This document shows positions 1 through 7,585 of a stretch of 64,000 nt of DNA, in pieces; position 1 is the stretch's first letter, and each line of letters opens with the position of its first letter. The notes under the pieces were generated by a model that searched no databases, had not been told where the DNA came from, and saw only the letters and a list, made by a program, of their open reading frames with translations. Source of the DNA: Caulobacter sp. RHG1 (GTDB lineage: Bacteria; Pseudomonadota; Alphaproteobacteria; Caulobacterales; Caulobacteraceae); the NCBI RefSeq assembly GCF_013181195.1, contig NZ_SMZP01000002.1, positions 248,001 through 312,000 of the forward strand. Direction: 5' to 3'. A program made the translations under genes and the position numbers.

Positions 1-675
1 GTCGTCGGCTGGATCGGCGTCGCCACCCTGCTGCTGCTGATCACCGGCCTGATCGTCTGGTGGCCCAAGGGAAGCTGGCGCAAGGCTCTCGCTTACAAGC
101 GCCGCGCTTCGCCGAGCCGACGGCTCTATGACCTGCACAAGCTGCTGGGTCTCTCTAGCCTCGTGCTGTTGCTGATCCTGAGCGCCACCGGCGCCCTGCT
201 CGCCCTGCCCGCCGAGAAGACCTGGCTGCTGGGCAAGCTGATCGCGCCGATGACGCCCATCCCGTCTCCCGTGTCGACGCGCCATACCGGGACCCAGGTC
301 TCGGTCGGGCAAGCGCTGGCGACGGCGCACGCCGCCCTTCCCGACGCGCAGCTCACCTGGATCGACGTTCCCGGGCCAGGCGACGGCGCGTTTCGGACCC
401 GTGTCCGCGCGCCTGGCGACCCGACACAGCGCTTCCCGCACAGTTTCGTCTTCGTCGACCAGTATTCAGGCAAGGTCCTGGCCGTCCACGACATGCGCCG
501 CGGCTCGAGCTCGACGCTCGTGAACGCCTGGATCCGTCCGCTGCACGACGCCTCGGTCGGCGGCCTGACCACCCGCATCCTGGGCGTCCTGGTCGGCTTC
601 GTCCCGACCATGCTCTTCGTGACGGGCTTCCTGCGCTGGCGGTTGCGGAAGACCAAGACCCGCAGCGCCGGATAA
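1..675 (+). CDS. PepSY-associated TM protein, C-terminal part (5' end outside window)
   Basis: The reading frame is open from base 1 to a TAA at 673-675, giving 224 visible residues; the start lies upstream. A membrane helix at about residues 4-20 ends in IVWWPKG, a loop leads to YDLHKLLG and a second helix (about 50-68), a periplasmic PepSY-like stretch follows (about 95-165, with VFVDQYSGKVL), and a last helix sits near 190-210 before a basic tail. This is the layout of PepSY-associated TM proteins, which often accompany siderophore receptors and may act as inner-membrane reductases; that role is family knowledge, not seen here. It converges on the TBDR gene that ends at 729. Confidence 0.8.
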   Translation, partial: VVGWIGVATLLLLITGLIVWWPKGSWRKALAYKRRASPSRRLYDLHKLLGLSSLVLLLILSATGALLALPAEKTWLLGKLIAPMTPIPSPVSTRHTGTQVSVGQALATAHAALPDAQLTWIDVPGPGDGAFRTRVRAPGDPTQRFPHSFVFVDQYSGKVLAVHDMRRGSSSTLVNAWIRPLHDASVGGLTTRILGVLVGFVPTMLFVTGFLRWRLRKTKTRSAG

Positions 676-679
676 AAAA

Positions 680-705
680 GGCCCGCGCGGCGATGCGCGC
701 GGGCC
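680..705 (-). terminator. Rho-independent terminator of the TBDR gene
   Basis: A perfect 10-bp stem (GGCCCGCGCG / CGCGCGGGCC) with a 6-nt loop. Read on the minus strand it is followed by a run of six T, and it lies 24 bp past the stop of the minus-strand receptor gene. On the plus strand there is no T tract, so it mainly serves the minus strand. Confidence 0.85.
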
Positions 706-728
706 AGTCAGGGGAAAGTCAGAAACGG

Positions 729-3620
729 CTAGAACTTGGCCCGAAGCCCGAAGCTCACCGTGCGGCCGTACTGGGTGTAGCCGCCGAACCAGCCGCCTTT
801 GACGAATTGCCACTGGGCCGCCTTGGTCAGGTTCTGACCTTCGACCACGGCGGTAATCTGCGGCGTGATCCGGTAGCTGACGCTGGCGTCGAGCGAGCCG
901 AAGGCCTTGTCGTTCAGCGCCGACAGGCCAGCCCCGCCGACATCCTGCAGCACGTCGTCGATCCAGCTGTAGCTGGCGCGAGCCGCGAACGGCCCCTTCT
1001 CGTAGAAGCCCGTCAGGTTGAAGCTGTTCTTGGCGACGTTGACCATGGCGTCGGTCAGCGTCGGCGAATAGGTCGCCTCGGTGTCGGTGTAGGTGTAGTT
1101 GGCCAGGAAGCCCAGACCGTCGAACGGTGCCGGAAGGTTCTTGAACAGGTGCTGGTAGGCCAGCTCCACGCCCTTGATCTTAGCCTGGCCGCCGTTGGTC
1201 GGCGAGGTCAGCACATAGGTCTGGCCGTCGACCACGATGTTGGTGTTCTGGCTGTAAACGAAAGTGGTGATGTCCTTATAGAAGGCGCCGGCGACCAGCG
1301 CGCTGCCGGGGGCGAAGTACCACTCCAGCGTCGCGTCGTACTGCCAGGCCTCGAACGGCTGCAACTGCGGATTGCCGCCCACCGCGGTCAGCTGCACGCC
1401 CGAGGAGTTAAGCGTCAGGCGCGGGGCCAGATCGGCCAGCGACGGTCGGGTGATCACCTTGGCGGCGGCGAAGCGGGCTTGCAGGGTGTTCGACAGTTCT
1501 AGGCTGAAATTGGCCGTTGGCAGGATGTCGGTATAGGTCTTCACATAACGGACCGGCAGCGCCGCCGAGCCGTTGTCGGCGTGGCCGGCGGAAATCTGCT
1601 TGGTGTTGGCCACACGAACGCCCACCTGCCCCCGCAGCGGCGCGCCGAACACGTTGGTGTCGATGTCAGAGAGACCATAGGCCGCCGCGATATCCTCGGA
1701 GACATGGTAGGAATTGCGCTGGTCGGCGCGCAGCGTGCCTCTCTGGGTCTTGTCGGCCAGGGCCCAGAAAGCGGCTGGATCAGGCATGGCCCAGGTGGTC
1801 GGCAGAGTTCCATCGACCTCGCCCAGGAAGTCGCTGACGGGGAACGGGTCGAAATACTCGGCCCCAAAGAACTTTCCCGCCAGGTTCGTGGTGTAGTTGA
1901 TGTCCGCACGATTGTAGTCGCGCGAGCGCTCCCGGTACTTCACCCCGAACTGGATGCGGCTGAACGGCCCGAAGGCGATCGGGCGCTCGGCGTCGAATTG
2001 GATAGCGGCCTCGTCGTCGGTCGAGTCGTTGACGCGCCACTCGATACGACGGAAGGGCAGCAACGACGGGTTATTCAAGTCGGTCGTCAGCAGCTTGACG
2101 CTGGGAATGGCGTCGCCCGCTTGCGTCATCACGAACGTCGTCTGGCCGATCGATCCTTGCAAGCGCGTGCGGGTGATCGGGTTGGACGTGTCTGAGAAGG
2201 CTCGGGCATAGGCCAGATCAGCCGTCAGGGTCCAATCGTTCAGCTTCTGGCGGATCTTGCCGGCGACCATCAGGTTGTCGTGGGCCAGATCGCTGACTTC
2301 CCGACCGATCTGCGTGCCTGAGGTCACCGTGCCGCCGACCAAGGTCTTGTCCCTGACTACGACCGTACCCGGAACCAGGGTCGCGACAGGTTGGTCGGCC
2401 GAATAGGTAAGCTCGTCATAATGGTCGTCCAGCTTGGTGTAGCTGGCGTCGAAGATGATCTCGGTTTCCTCGGTCGGACGATACTGCGCCGACAGCACCA
2501 CGCCCTTGCGCTCGCGGTCCTCACGTTCCAGCGTCGGGCGGATCGCGGTCGGATAGAGTTCGATCCCTTGCGCGATCATGCTCCTGCCCACGGTGGTGGC
2601 AGGATCCGAATAGCTCCAGCCCACGCCGGTGATCCGGTCTTGGCGCAACGTGCGCTGATCGTAGACCACCGCGGCCAGCAGGCCGAAAGTGCCCGCCGTG
2701 TTGGTCCAGCTGGCCAAGCCCGACAGGCGGGGATCGGTCGCGTCCGCCAGTTCCGGACGGCTGACGGTCGCCGACAGGGCCAGGGTGCTGCGGCCCAGGT
2801 CCAGCGGACGGAAGGTCTTGATGTCGACCACACCGCCGATCGCCCCCTCGTCCAACGAGGCCAGGGGCGTCTTGTTGACCTCGACGCCCGCCACCAGCTC
2901 CGACGGCAGGGTGTCGAAGCGGAACTGACGGCCGCTCTGACCGCTGTCGCGCATGTTCTCGTTCACGGCGGCGCTGCGGCCGTTCAGGGTCACGACCTGA
3001 AAGTTGGGACCCAGGCCCCGGACCCGGACGAACAGGCCCTCGCCACGATCGCGGGTGATCGCCACGCCCGGAACGCGCTGCAGCGCCTCAGCGATGTTGT
3101 TGGACGGAAACTTGCCGATGTCCTCGGCCGAGATGGCGTCGACGACATTGGCCGCCTTGCGCTTGTCCGACAGCGCCCGAGCCAGCGAATTGGCGAAGCC
3201 GCCGGTGACGACCACTTCGGCGACCGTCGCGGCTTCCTCGGCCTGGACCGGCGTGGCCGTGGCGCGGGGGGCGGCGGCAACCGGGGCCGGCGCGGTCGAA
3301 ACCTTCTGGGCGGCCGGACGCAGGATCGCCGCGCCGCCGTTGCGCACGAAGGTCAGGCCCGTGCCGCGCAGCAGCTGGGCCAAACCACGCTCCGCATCGA
3401 CCTGGCCGCGGACGCCTTCCGTGCGCTTGCCGCTCAGCAGCGCCGGATCGGCCAGCACCTGCAAGCCGGTCGCCCGCGAGAAGGTCGGCAGGGCCGAGGC
3501 CAGGTCGCCTGCCGGGATGGCCAGGGTCGGCTTCTCGGGCGGTGCGGCCACGGCCGAGCTCGCGGCCAACAGGGCGGCGGCCGAGGCCGAGCCCCACCAG
3601 ATCCAGGTCTTCGCAGTCAT
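729..3620 (-). CDS. TonB-dependent receptor with N-terminal STN signalling domain
   Basis: 963 residues. A signal peptide (about 1-26, ending SAVAA) is followed by a secretin/TonB short N-terminal (STN) domain (about 30-100), the module used by FecA-type transducers to contact a FecR anti-sigma factor. A TonB-box-like EVVVTGG is at 135-141, then the plug (GKFPSNNIAEALQRVPGVAI, RVRGLG, NEN) and a beta barrel ending in Phe (LRAKF). The plug resembles the Xanthomonas/Caulobacter class of large receptors, many of which take up oligosaccharides. The substrate cannot be read; iron or a carbohydrate are both possible. It follows fecR and an ECF sigma gene on the same strand with a 105-bp gap that holds its own promoter candidate. 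Confidence 0.92.
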   Translation of the reverse strand: MTAKTWIWWGSASAAALLAASSAVAAPPEKPTLAIPAGDLASALPTFSRATGLQVLADPALLSGKRTEGVRGQVDAERGLAQLLRGTGLTFVRNGGAAILRPAAQKVSTAPAPVAAAPRATATPVQAEEAATVAEVVVTGGFANSLARALSDKRKAANVVDAISAEDIGKFPSNNIAEALQRVPGVAITRDRGEGLFVRVRGLGPNFQVVTLNGRSAAVNENMRDSGQSGRQFRFDTLPSELVAGVEVNKTPLASLDEGAIGGVVDIKTFRPLDLGRSTLALSATVSRPELADATDPRLSGLASWTNTAGTFGLLAAVVYDQRTLRQDRITGVGWSYSDPATTVGRSMIAQGIELYPTAIRPTLEREDRERKGVVLSAQYRPTEETEIIFDASYTKLDDHYDELTYSADQPVATLVPGTVVVRDKTLVGGTVTSGTQIGREVSDLAHDNLMVAGKIRQKLNDWTLTADLAYARAFSDTSNPITRTRLQGSIGQTTFVMTQAGDAIPSVKLLTTDLNNPSLLPFRRIEWRVNDSTDDEAAIQFDAERPIAFGPFSRIQFGVKYRERSRDYNRADINYTTNLAGKFFGAEYFDPFPVSDFLGEVDGTLPTTWAMPDPAAFWALADKTQRGTLRADQRNSYHVSEDIAAAYGLSDIDTNVFGAPLRGQVGVRVANTKQISAGHADNGSAALPVRYVKTYTDILPTANFSLELSNTLQARFAAAKVITRPSLADLAPRLTLNSSGVQLTAVGGNPQLQPFEAWQYDATLEWYFAPGSALVAGAFYKDITTFVYSQNTNIVVDGQTYVLTSPTNGGQAKIKGVELAYQHLFKNLPAPFDGLGFLANYTYTDTEATYSPTLTDAMVNVAKNSFNLTGFYEKGPFAARASYSWIDDVLQDVGGAGLSALNDKAFGSLDASVSYRITPQITAVVEGQNLTKAAQWQFVKGGWFGGYTQYGRTVSFGLRAKF

Positions 3621-3705
3621 GATGTCATCCCCGATTTCGCACGACGTCCAAGCCGGCTTCGGCGGGGAAGACGCCGGCCAGCGCCATTCCAGGACAGGGA
3701 TTTTT

Positions 3706-3716
3706 GTGAAGTTTCA
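3706..3716 (-). promoter_or_regulatory. Candidate ECF sigma promoter element upstream of the receptor
   Basis: The plus strand reads GTGAAGTTTCA (minus: TGAAACTTCAC), 86 bp upstream of the receptor ATG. A near copy, GTGACAGTTTCC, lies upstream of the sigma/anti-sigma genes at 5178-5189. A shared GAAACT core ahead of both units fits recognition by the local ECF factor; the -10 element is not clear. Confidence 0.4.
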
Positions 3717-3725
3717 GCGACGCGT

Positions 3726-4652
3726 TCAGCGCCCCAGCACCAAACCATCAGACGTCTGACGAACCTTGAAGCCATGCATCAGGGCCAGGTTCTCGACCAG
3801 GGCCCTGGGCTCGTCGAGGCGGAAGCGACCGGCCACGCGCTGGCGGCCCAGCGCAGGCTCGCTGATGGTGATCGGCGTGGCCGACGCGCGGTTCAACCGC
3901 TCGACCAGCCGCTCCAGGCTCAGGCCTTCGGTTTCCAGCCACCCCGAACGCCAGTCCGCCGCCGACAGGTCGAACGGCTTGACCGCCGACAGTCGCCCTT
4001 CCTTGGCGAAGGCGCGCTGTCCCATGGTCAGGTCGGCCGTTCGGTGGATCAGACCACGTGGCGCCAGACGAACGCGTCCCCGATGGACCGACAGCTCCAG
4101 CCGCCCGGCGCTGCGCTCAAGATCGAAGGCGGTGCCCAGCACGCGCGCAGACCCTTCCGCCGCCTTGACCGTGAACGGCCGGCTGGCGTCATGGGCGACG
4201 TCGAAGAAGGCCTCGCCTCGCACCAGTTCGACCTGCCGCCGCCGAGCGCCCAGACGCACCTCGAGCCGCGTCGCGCCATCCAACGAAACGTGAGATCCAT
4301 CGGCCAGAGTTACATTGCGAGGCTGGCCCGGCGCGGTCTCCAGCGCGATCGGCGCCACGGTCATCAGCTGCAACTGCGGCCAGGCGACGAAGACCGCGAG
4401 GCTCGCGGCCAGCAGGCCGCCCGCGACAGCCGCGATCGGCCCGAGGCGTCGACGCGGCGCTCGCCCGCGCTGCTCGCTCAGTCGCATGGCCTCGGCCAAG
4501 GCGGGATCCTGGCTTGTGCTCCAGGCTTGTCGGAACGCCTCGTCGTGAGCCGGATCCGCCGACTTCCAGGCTTCGAAGGCGGCCTCTTCACGGATGGTCG
4601 CATCCTGACGGCGCACAGCCCAGCGCGCGGCCTGTTGTCGAACGCGGCTCAT
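3726..4652 (-). CDS. FecR-family anti-sigma factor / transmembrane sensor
   Basis: 308 residues. The N-terminal cytoplasmic part has the FecR pattern AARWAVRRQD...FEAWKSAD (about 8-35), a basic stretch precedes one membrane helix (about 71-92, GPIAAVAGGLLAASLAVFVAW), then a periplasmic FecR domain (VTLADGSHVSLDGATRLEV, GEAFFDVAHD, VLGTAFDLE) and a C-terminal STN-like region (GLSLERLVERLNRAS). In FecIRA systems this protein relays the loaded state of the receptor to the ECF sigma factor. Its ATG overlaps the sigma stop by 4 bp (4649-4652), so the pair is translationally coupled. The receptor with a matching STN domain lies just downstream. Confidence 0.92.
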   Translation of the reverse strand: MSRVRQQAARWAVRRQDATIREEAAFEAWKSADPAHDEAFRQAWSTSQDPALAEAMRLSEQRGRAPRRRLGPIAAVAGGLLAASLAVFVAWPQLQLMTVAPIALETAPGQPRNVTLADGSHVSLDGATRLEVRLGARRRQVELVRGEAFFDVAHDASRPFTVKAAEGSARVLGTAFDLERSAGRLELSVHRGRVRLAPRGLIHRTADLTMGQRAFAKEGRLSAVKPFDLSAADWRSGWLETEGLSLERLVERLNRASATPITISEPALGRQRVAGRFRLDEPRALVENLALMHGFKVRQTSDGLVLGR

Positions 4653-5155
4653 GGGCGGCCTCCCGCACCACGTCGCTCGGCCTTGGCGACCTCGCGGCGC
4701 AGTTGCTCGAGCGCCCGCACAACGTGCTTCTCGGCCGCCGCCTCGCTCAGACTAAGGGCCTGCGCGATCTCTTGAAACGCCTGGCCATGCAGTTGGCGAC
4801 GAATGAACACCTCACGGCGAAGCGGCGGCATGGCGTCCAGCACCTTGCCGAACACCTCGACCTTCTGGCGATGCATCAGGATCTGCTCCGGAGCCGGGGC
4901 TTCACAAGGGATCTCGTCGTGCAGCGCCTCCACGGGACGCCGCTGCGCGCGCCGGAAATGGTCGCGCACCAGGTTCAGGGCTATGCGGTAGCTCAGAGCG
5001 GCGCGGTCGACGATCGTCCGGGCCTGCTCATAGGCCAGCAGGCGCTCGAAGGTCTCCTGCACGAGATCTTCGGCCGCCGCGGCGTCGCGCGTGCGTCGCA
5101 CGATGAACTGGTAGAGGTCTCGGCGTTGGGCCCGCAGGCTGGCCAGATCGGTCAT
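4649..5155 (-). CDS. FecI-like ECF sigma factor
   Basis: 168 residues, a normal length for the ECF class. Region 2 has DLYQFIVRRTRDAAAAEDLVQ with ETFERLL (about 13-41) and region 4 has MPPLRREVFIRRQLHG and FQEIAQALSLSEAAAEKHV (about 109-145), the helix-turn-helix that reads the -35 element. No region 1.1 or 3 is present. It is the first gene of a sigma/anti-sigma pair and probably activates the TBDR gene ending at 729 and perhaps its own promoter, since both share a GAAACT-type motif. The minus-strand start at 5155 follows 254 bp of divergent spacer shared with the siderophore receptor gene at 5410. Confidence 0.92.
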   Translation of the reverse strand: MTDLASLRAQRRDLYQFIVRRTRDAAAAEDLVQETFERLLAYEQARTIVDRAALSYRIALNLVRDHFRRAQRRPVEALHDEIPCEAPAPEQILMHRQKVEVFGKVLDAMPPLRREVFIRRQLHGQAFQEIAQALSLSEAAAEKHVVRALEQLRREVAKAERRGAGGRP

Positions 5156-5177
5156 GACCGGCGCCTAGCACCGGTTC

Positions 5178-5189
5178 GTGACAGTTTCC
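5178..5189 (-). promoter_or_regulatory. Candidate ECF promoter element upstream of sigma/anti-sigma genes
   Basis: The plus strand reads GTGACAGTTTCC (minus: GGAAACTGTCAC), 23-34 bp upstream of the sigma ATG. It matches the element ahead of the receptor (3706-3716) apart from one extra base. This suggests autoregulation; the short distance to the ATG would leave only a brief leader. Confidence 0.35.
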
Positions 5190-5409
5190 GCCACACGTTG
5201 CGTTGGCAGGCCAAACACGCCCGGATCGTATTGCACTTCGTCCGACCGCGTCCTTCCGGCAACACCTCTCCTCGAACCCGGGACCGGGCCGTTGCGGCGC
5301 TTCCTGGAGCGGTGTAGTTGCGACTTAATTTCAAGTACTGTGACCTGCTGACGCTCGAATGCGTCCCGCACCGTCCGTTCTTGTCCTCGCGACCAAGGAT
5401 TCCGCCACC

Positions 5410-7521
5410 GTGCCCAAGACCTCCTTTGCATCTCTCCGCCTCCTCGCTCTGATGTCGGCCAGCGTCGGCGTCCTGGCGATGGCGGCCCCGGCCATGGCCG
5501 AGGACGAAGCGGTCGAGGCCGTCGTGGTCACCGCTCCGCGGTACGTGCCCAACGGCGAGACCACCGCCAGCAAGAGCCAGACGCCGCTGGTCGAGGTGCC
5601 GCAATCGGTCACCGTGATCTCGCGCGACCAGATCGACCTGCTGGACTGGAGCACCCTGGGCCAGGTGGTGCGCTACACCGCCGGCGTCACCGGCGAGAAC
5701 TACGGCCCAGACCAGCGCGTCGACTGGCTGACGGTCCGCGGTTTCAACCCGGTCCAGTATATCGACGGCCTGCAAGCCGCGGTCGGCTCGATCAGCAACA
5801 CCGGCCTGGACCTGTACGGCTCGGAATCGGTCGAGGTGCTGAAGGGCCCGTCGTCGGTGCTGTACGGTTCGACGCCCCCCGGCGGCATCGTCAACATCAC
5901 CAGCCGCCGCCCGGAAGACAAGTTCGGCGGCGAGATCGAAGTGCAAGGCGGCAACTTCGACCACAAGCAGTTCAATTTCGACGTCACCGGTCCGCTCGGC
6001 GATAGCGTCGCGGCCCGCTTCACCGGTCTGTATCGCGACAAGGGCAGCCAGATCGACGGCGTTGACGCCCAGCGCATCTACATCGCCCCGGCCGTCACCT
6101 TCCGCCCGACGGACGCCACCCGCATCACGCTCCTGTCCTACTTCCAGTCGGACGACGTGAAGGGCGACAGCCGCGGCTTCCTGCCCACGTCGGGCACCCT
6201 GACGGCCAACCCACTGGGTCGCACCTCGTCGCACACCAACCTGGGCGAAAAGACCTACAACCGCTTCCAGCGCGACCACGGCGCGGTCGGCTATGACGTC
6301 GAGCACAAGCTGGGCGACGGCCTGTCGATCCAGCAGAACCTGAAGGTCACCCACCTGGAGAGCGACGACCGCGGCCTGTTCGCCAGCTCGGTGCTGGCCG
6401 ACAATCGCACCGTCAGCCGCTACAGCTTCTCGTTCGGCGAGAACGTCGACGTGTTCGCCGTCGACACCCGCGTGAAGTATCGTGGCGACACCGGCGCCTT
6501 GCGCCATGACCTGGTCGCCGGCCTAGACTACCGTCGCTACGACTATGTCGGCAGCAGCGCCTTCGTGTTCGGCTCGCCCAACACCGACCTGTTCAACCCC
6601 GTGCAGGGCCTAAAGATCACCGCTCCGCCGCTGGTGGTGTTCTCCGACCAGCTCCAGAAGCAGACCGGCCTGTACCTGCAAGACCAGATCAAGCTGGACA
6701 AGTGGATCGCCACCCTGGCCGTCCGTCACGACTGGGTCGAGACGACCAACCGCATGGCCGCCGGCGCCAAGGTCGAGGACAAGGAGTTCTCGTACCGCGC
6801 GGGTCTGAGCTACCTGTTCGACAACGGTCTGGTTCCGTACGTCGCCTATTCGAAGTCGTTCCAGCCGGTGGCGGGTTCGACCTTCTCGGGCGCGCTGTTC
6901 AAGCCGACCACGGGCGAGCAGTACGAAGCCGGCGTGAAGTTTGACGCCCGCGGCCTGCCGCCCGGCGTGAAGCTGTTTGCAACCCTGGCCGCCTTCAACC
7001 TGACCCAGCAGAACGTCTCGACCCCGGACGCCGCCCATACCGGCTTCTCGATCCAGACCGGCGAAGTCGAGGTCAAGGGCCTTGAAGCCGAGGTCGTGGG
7101 CCGCATCAACGAACGCGTCAGCTTCAATGCGTCCTACACCTACACCGACTCCGAAGTGACCAAGAGCAATGGGCCGGACCTGGGCAACCGCCTGCCGATG
7201 ACGCCCAAGCACAAGGTTTCCGCCCTGGTCGACTACACCTTCCAGGATGGTCCGTTCGCCGGCTTCGGCGCCAGCTTCGGCGGTCGCTACACCAGCGAGA
7301 CGGCCGGCAACCTGCTGGGCGCCTTTGCGCCGGTCATCTACCAGAACGTCGCGGTCACCCTGTGGGACGCCAGCGTCCACTACGACCTGAACGACTGGAA
7401 GCTGGCGGTGACCGCCTCGAACCTGTTCGACAAGGAATATGTCGCCAGCTGCTCGCCGGCCGCCAACTGCTTCTACGGCACGCGCCGAGTGGTCACGGCC
7501 AGCATCGCGCGCAAGTTCTAA
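5410..7521 (+). CDS. TonB-dependent siderophore receptor
   Basis: 703 residues from GTG 5410, chosen because it gives a compact signal peptide (VPKTSFASLRLLALMSASVG... to AMAAPAMA); an ATG at 5359 would add 17 residues without a better leader. The mature protein starts EDEAVEAVVVTAP (TonB box region), then a plug with LVEVPQSVTVISRDQID, TVRGFN and GPSSVLYGSTPPGGIVN, and a 22-strand barrel ending ASIARKF. A C-terminal SCSPAANCFYG pair of cysteines is typical of ferrichrome- and ferrioxamine-type receptors. It acts in the outer membrane and depends on TonB-ExbBD. No ABC transporter for the siderophore lies beside it. I could not find a convincing Fur box. Confidence 0.92.
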   Translation: MPKTSFASLRLLALMSASVGVLAMAAPAMAEDEAVEAVVVTAPRYVPNGETTASKSQTPLVEVPQSVTVISRDQIDLLDWSTLGQVVRYTAGVTGENYGPDQRVDWLTVRGFNPVQYIDGLQAAVGSISNTGLDLYGSESVEVLKGPSSVLYGSTPPGGIVNITSRRPEDKFGGEIEVQGGNFDHKQFNFDVTGPLGDSVAARFTGLYRDKGSQIDGVDAQRIYIAPAVTFRPTDATRITLLSYFQSDDVKGDSRGFLPTSGTLTANPLGRTSSHTNLGEKTYNRFQRDHGAVGYDVEHKLGDGLSIQQNLKVTHLESDDRGLFASSVLADNRTVSRYSFSFGENVDVFAVDTRVKYRGDTGALRHDLVAGLDYRRYDYVGSSAFVFGSPNTDLFNPVQGLKITAPPLVVFSDQLQKQTGLYLQDQIKLDKWIATLAVRHDWVETTNRMAAGAKVEDKEFSYRAGLSYLFDNGLVPYVAYSKSFQPVAGSTFSGALFKPTTGEQYEAGVKFDARGLPPGVKLFATLAAFNLTQQNVSTPDAAHTGFSIQTGEVEVKGLEAEVVGRINERVSFNASYTYTDSEVTKSNGPDLGNRLPMTPKHKVSALVDYTFQDGPFAGFGASFGGRYTSETAGNLLGAFAPVIYQNVAVTLWDASVHYDLNDWKLAVTASNLFDKEYVASCSPAANCFYGTRRVVTASIARKF

Positions 7522-7541
7522 GCGCTCGGACGATCCCGTCA

Positions 7542-7577
7542 CGCCATGCTTGCAGCCTCGCAGCCGCAAGCATGGCG
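7542..7577. terminator. Hairpin between convergent genes
   Basis: A perfect 12-bp inverted repeat (CGCCATGCTTGC / GCAAGCATGGCG) with a 12-nt loop, placed between the stop of the siderophore receptor (7521) and the stop of the convergent lyase gene (7586). It lacks a T tract on either side, so it may slow or protect transcript ends rather than act as a classical intrinsic terminator. Confidence 0.6.
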
Positions 7578-7585
7578 GAGACCTA

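Noticed and set aside
2391..4775. Long plus-strand open frame (794 codons) opposite the TBDR and FecR genes
   Set aside because: It spans two genes that have clear domains on the other strand, has no recognisable protein features and is rich in Arg/Gly/Ala, as expected of antisense frames in GC-rich coding DNA.
5321..5340. AT-rich ACTT...AAGT repeat before the siderophore receptor as a Fur box
   Set aside because: Only four paired bases per arm and poor agreement with alphaproteobacterial Fur sites; not strong enough to list.
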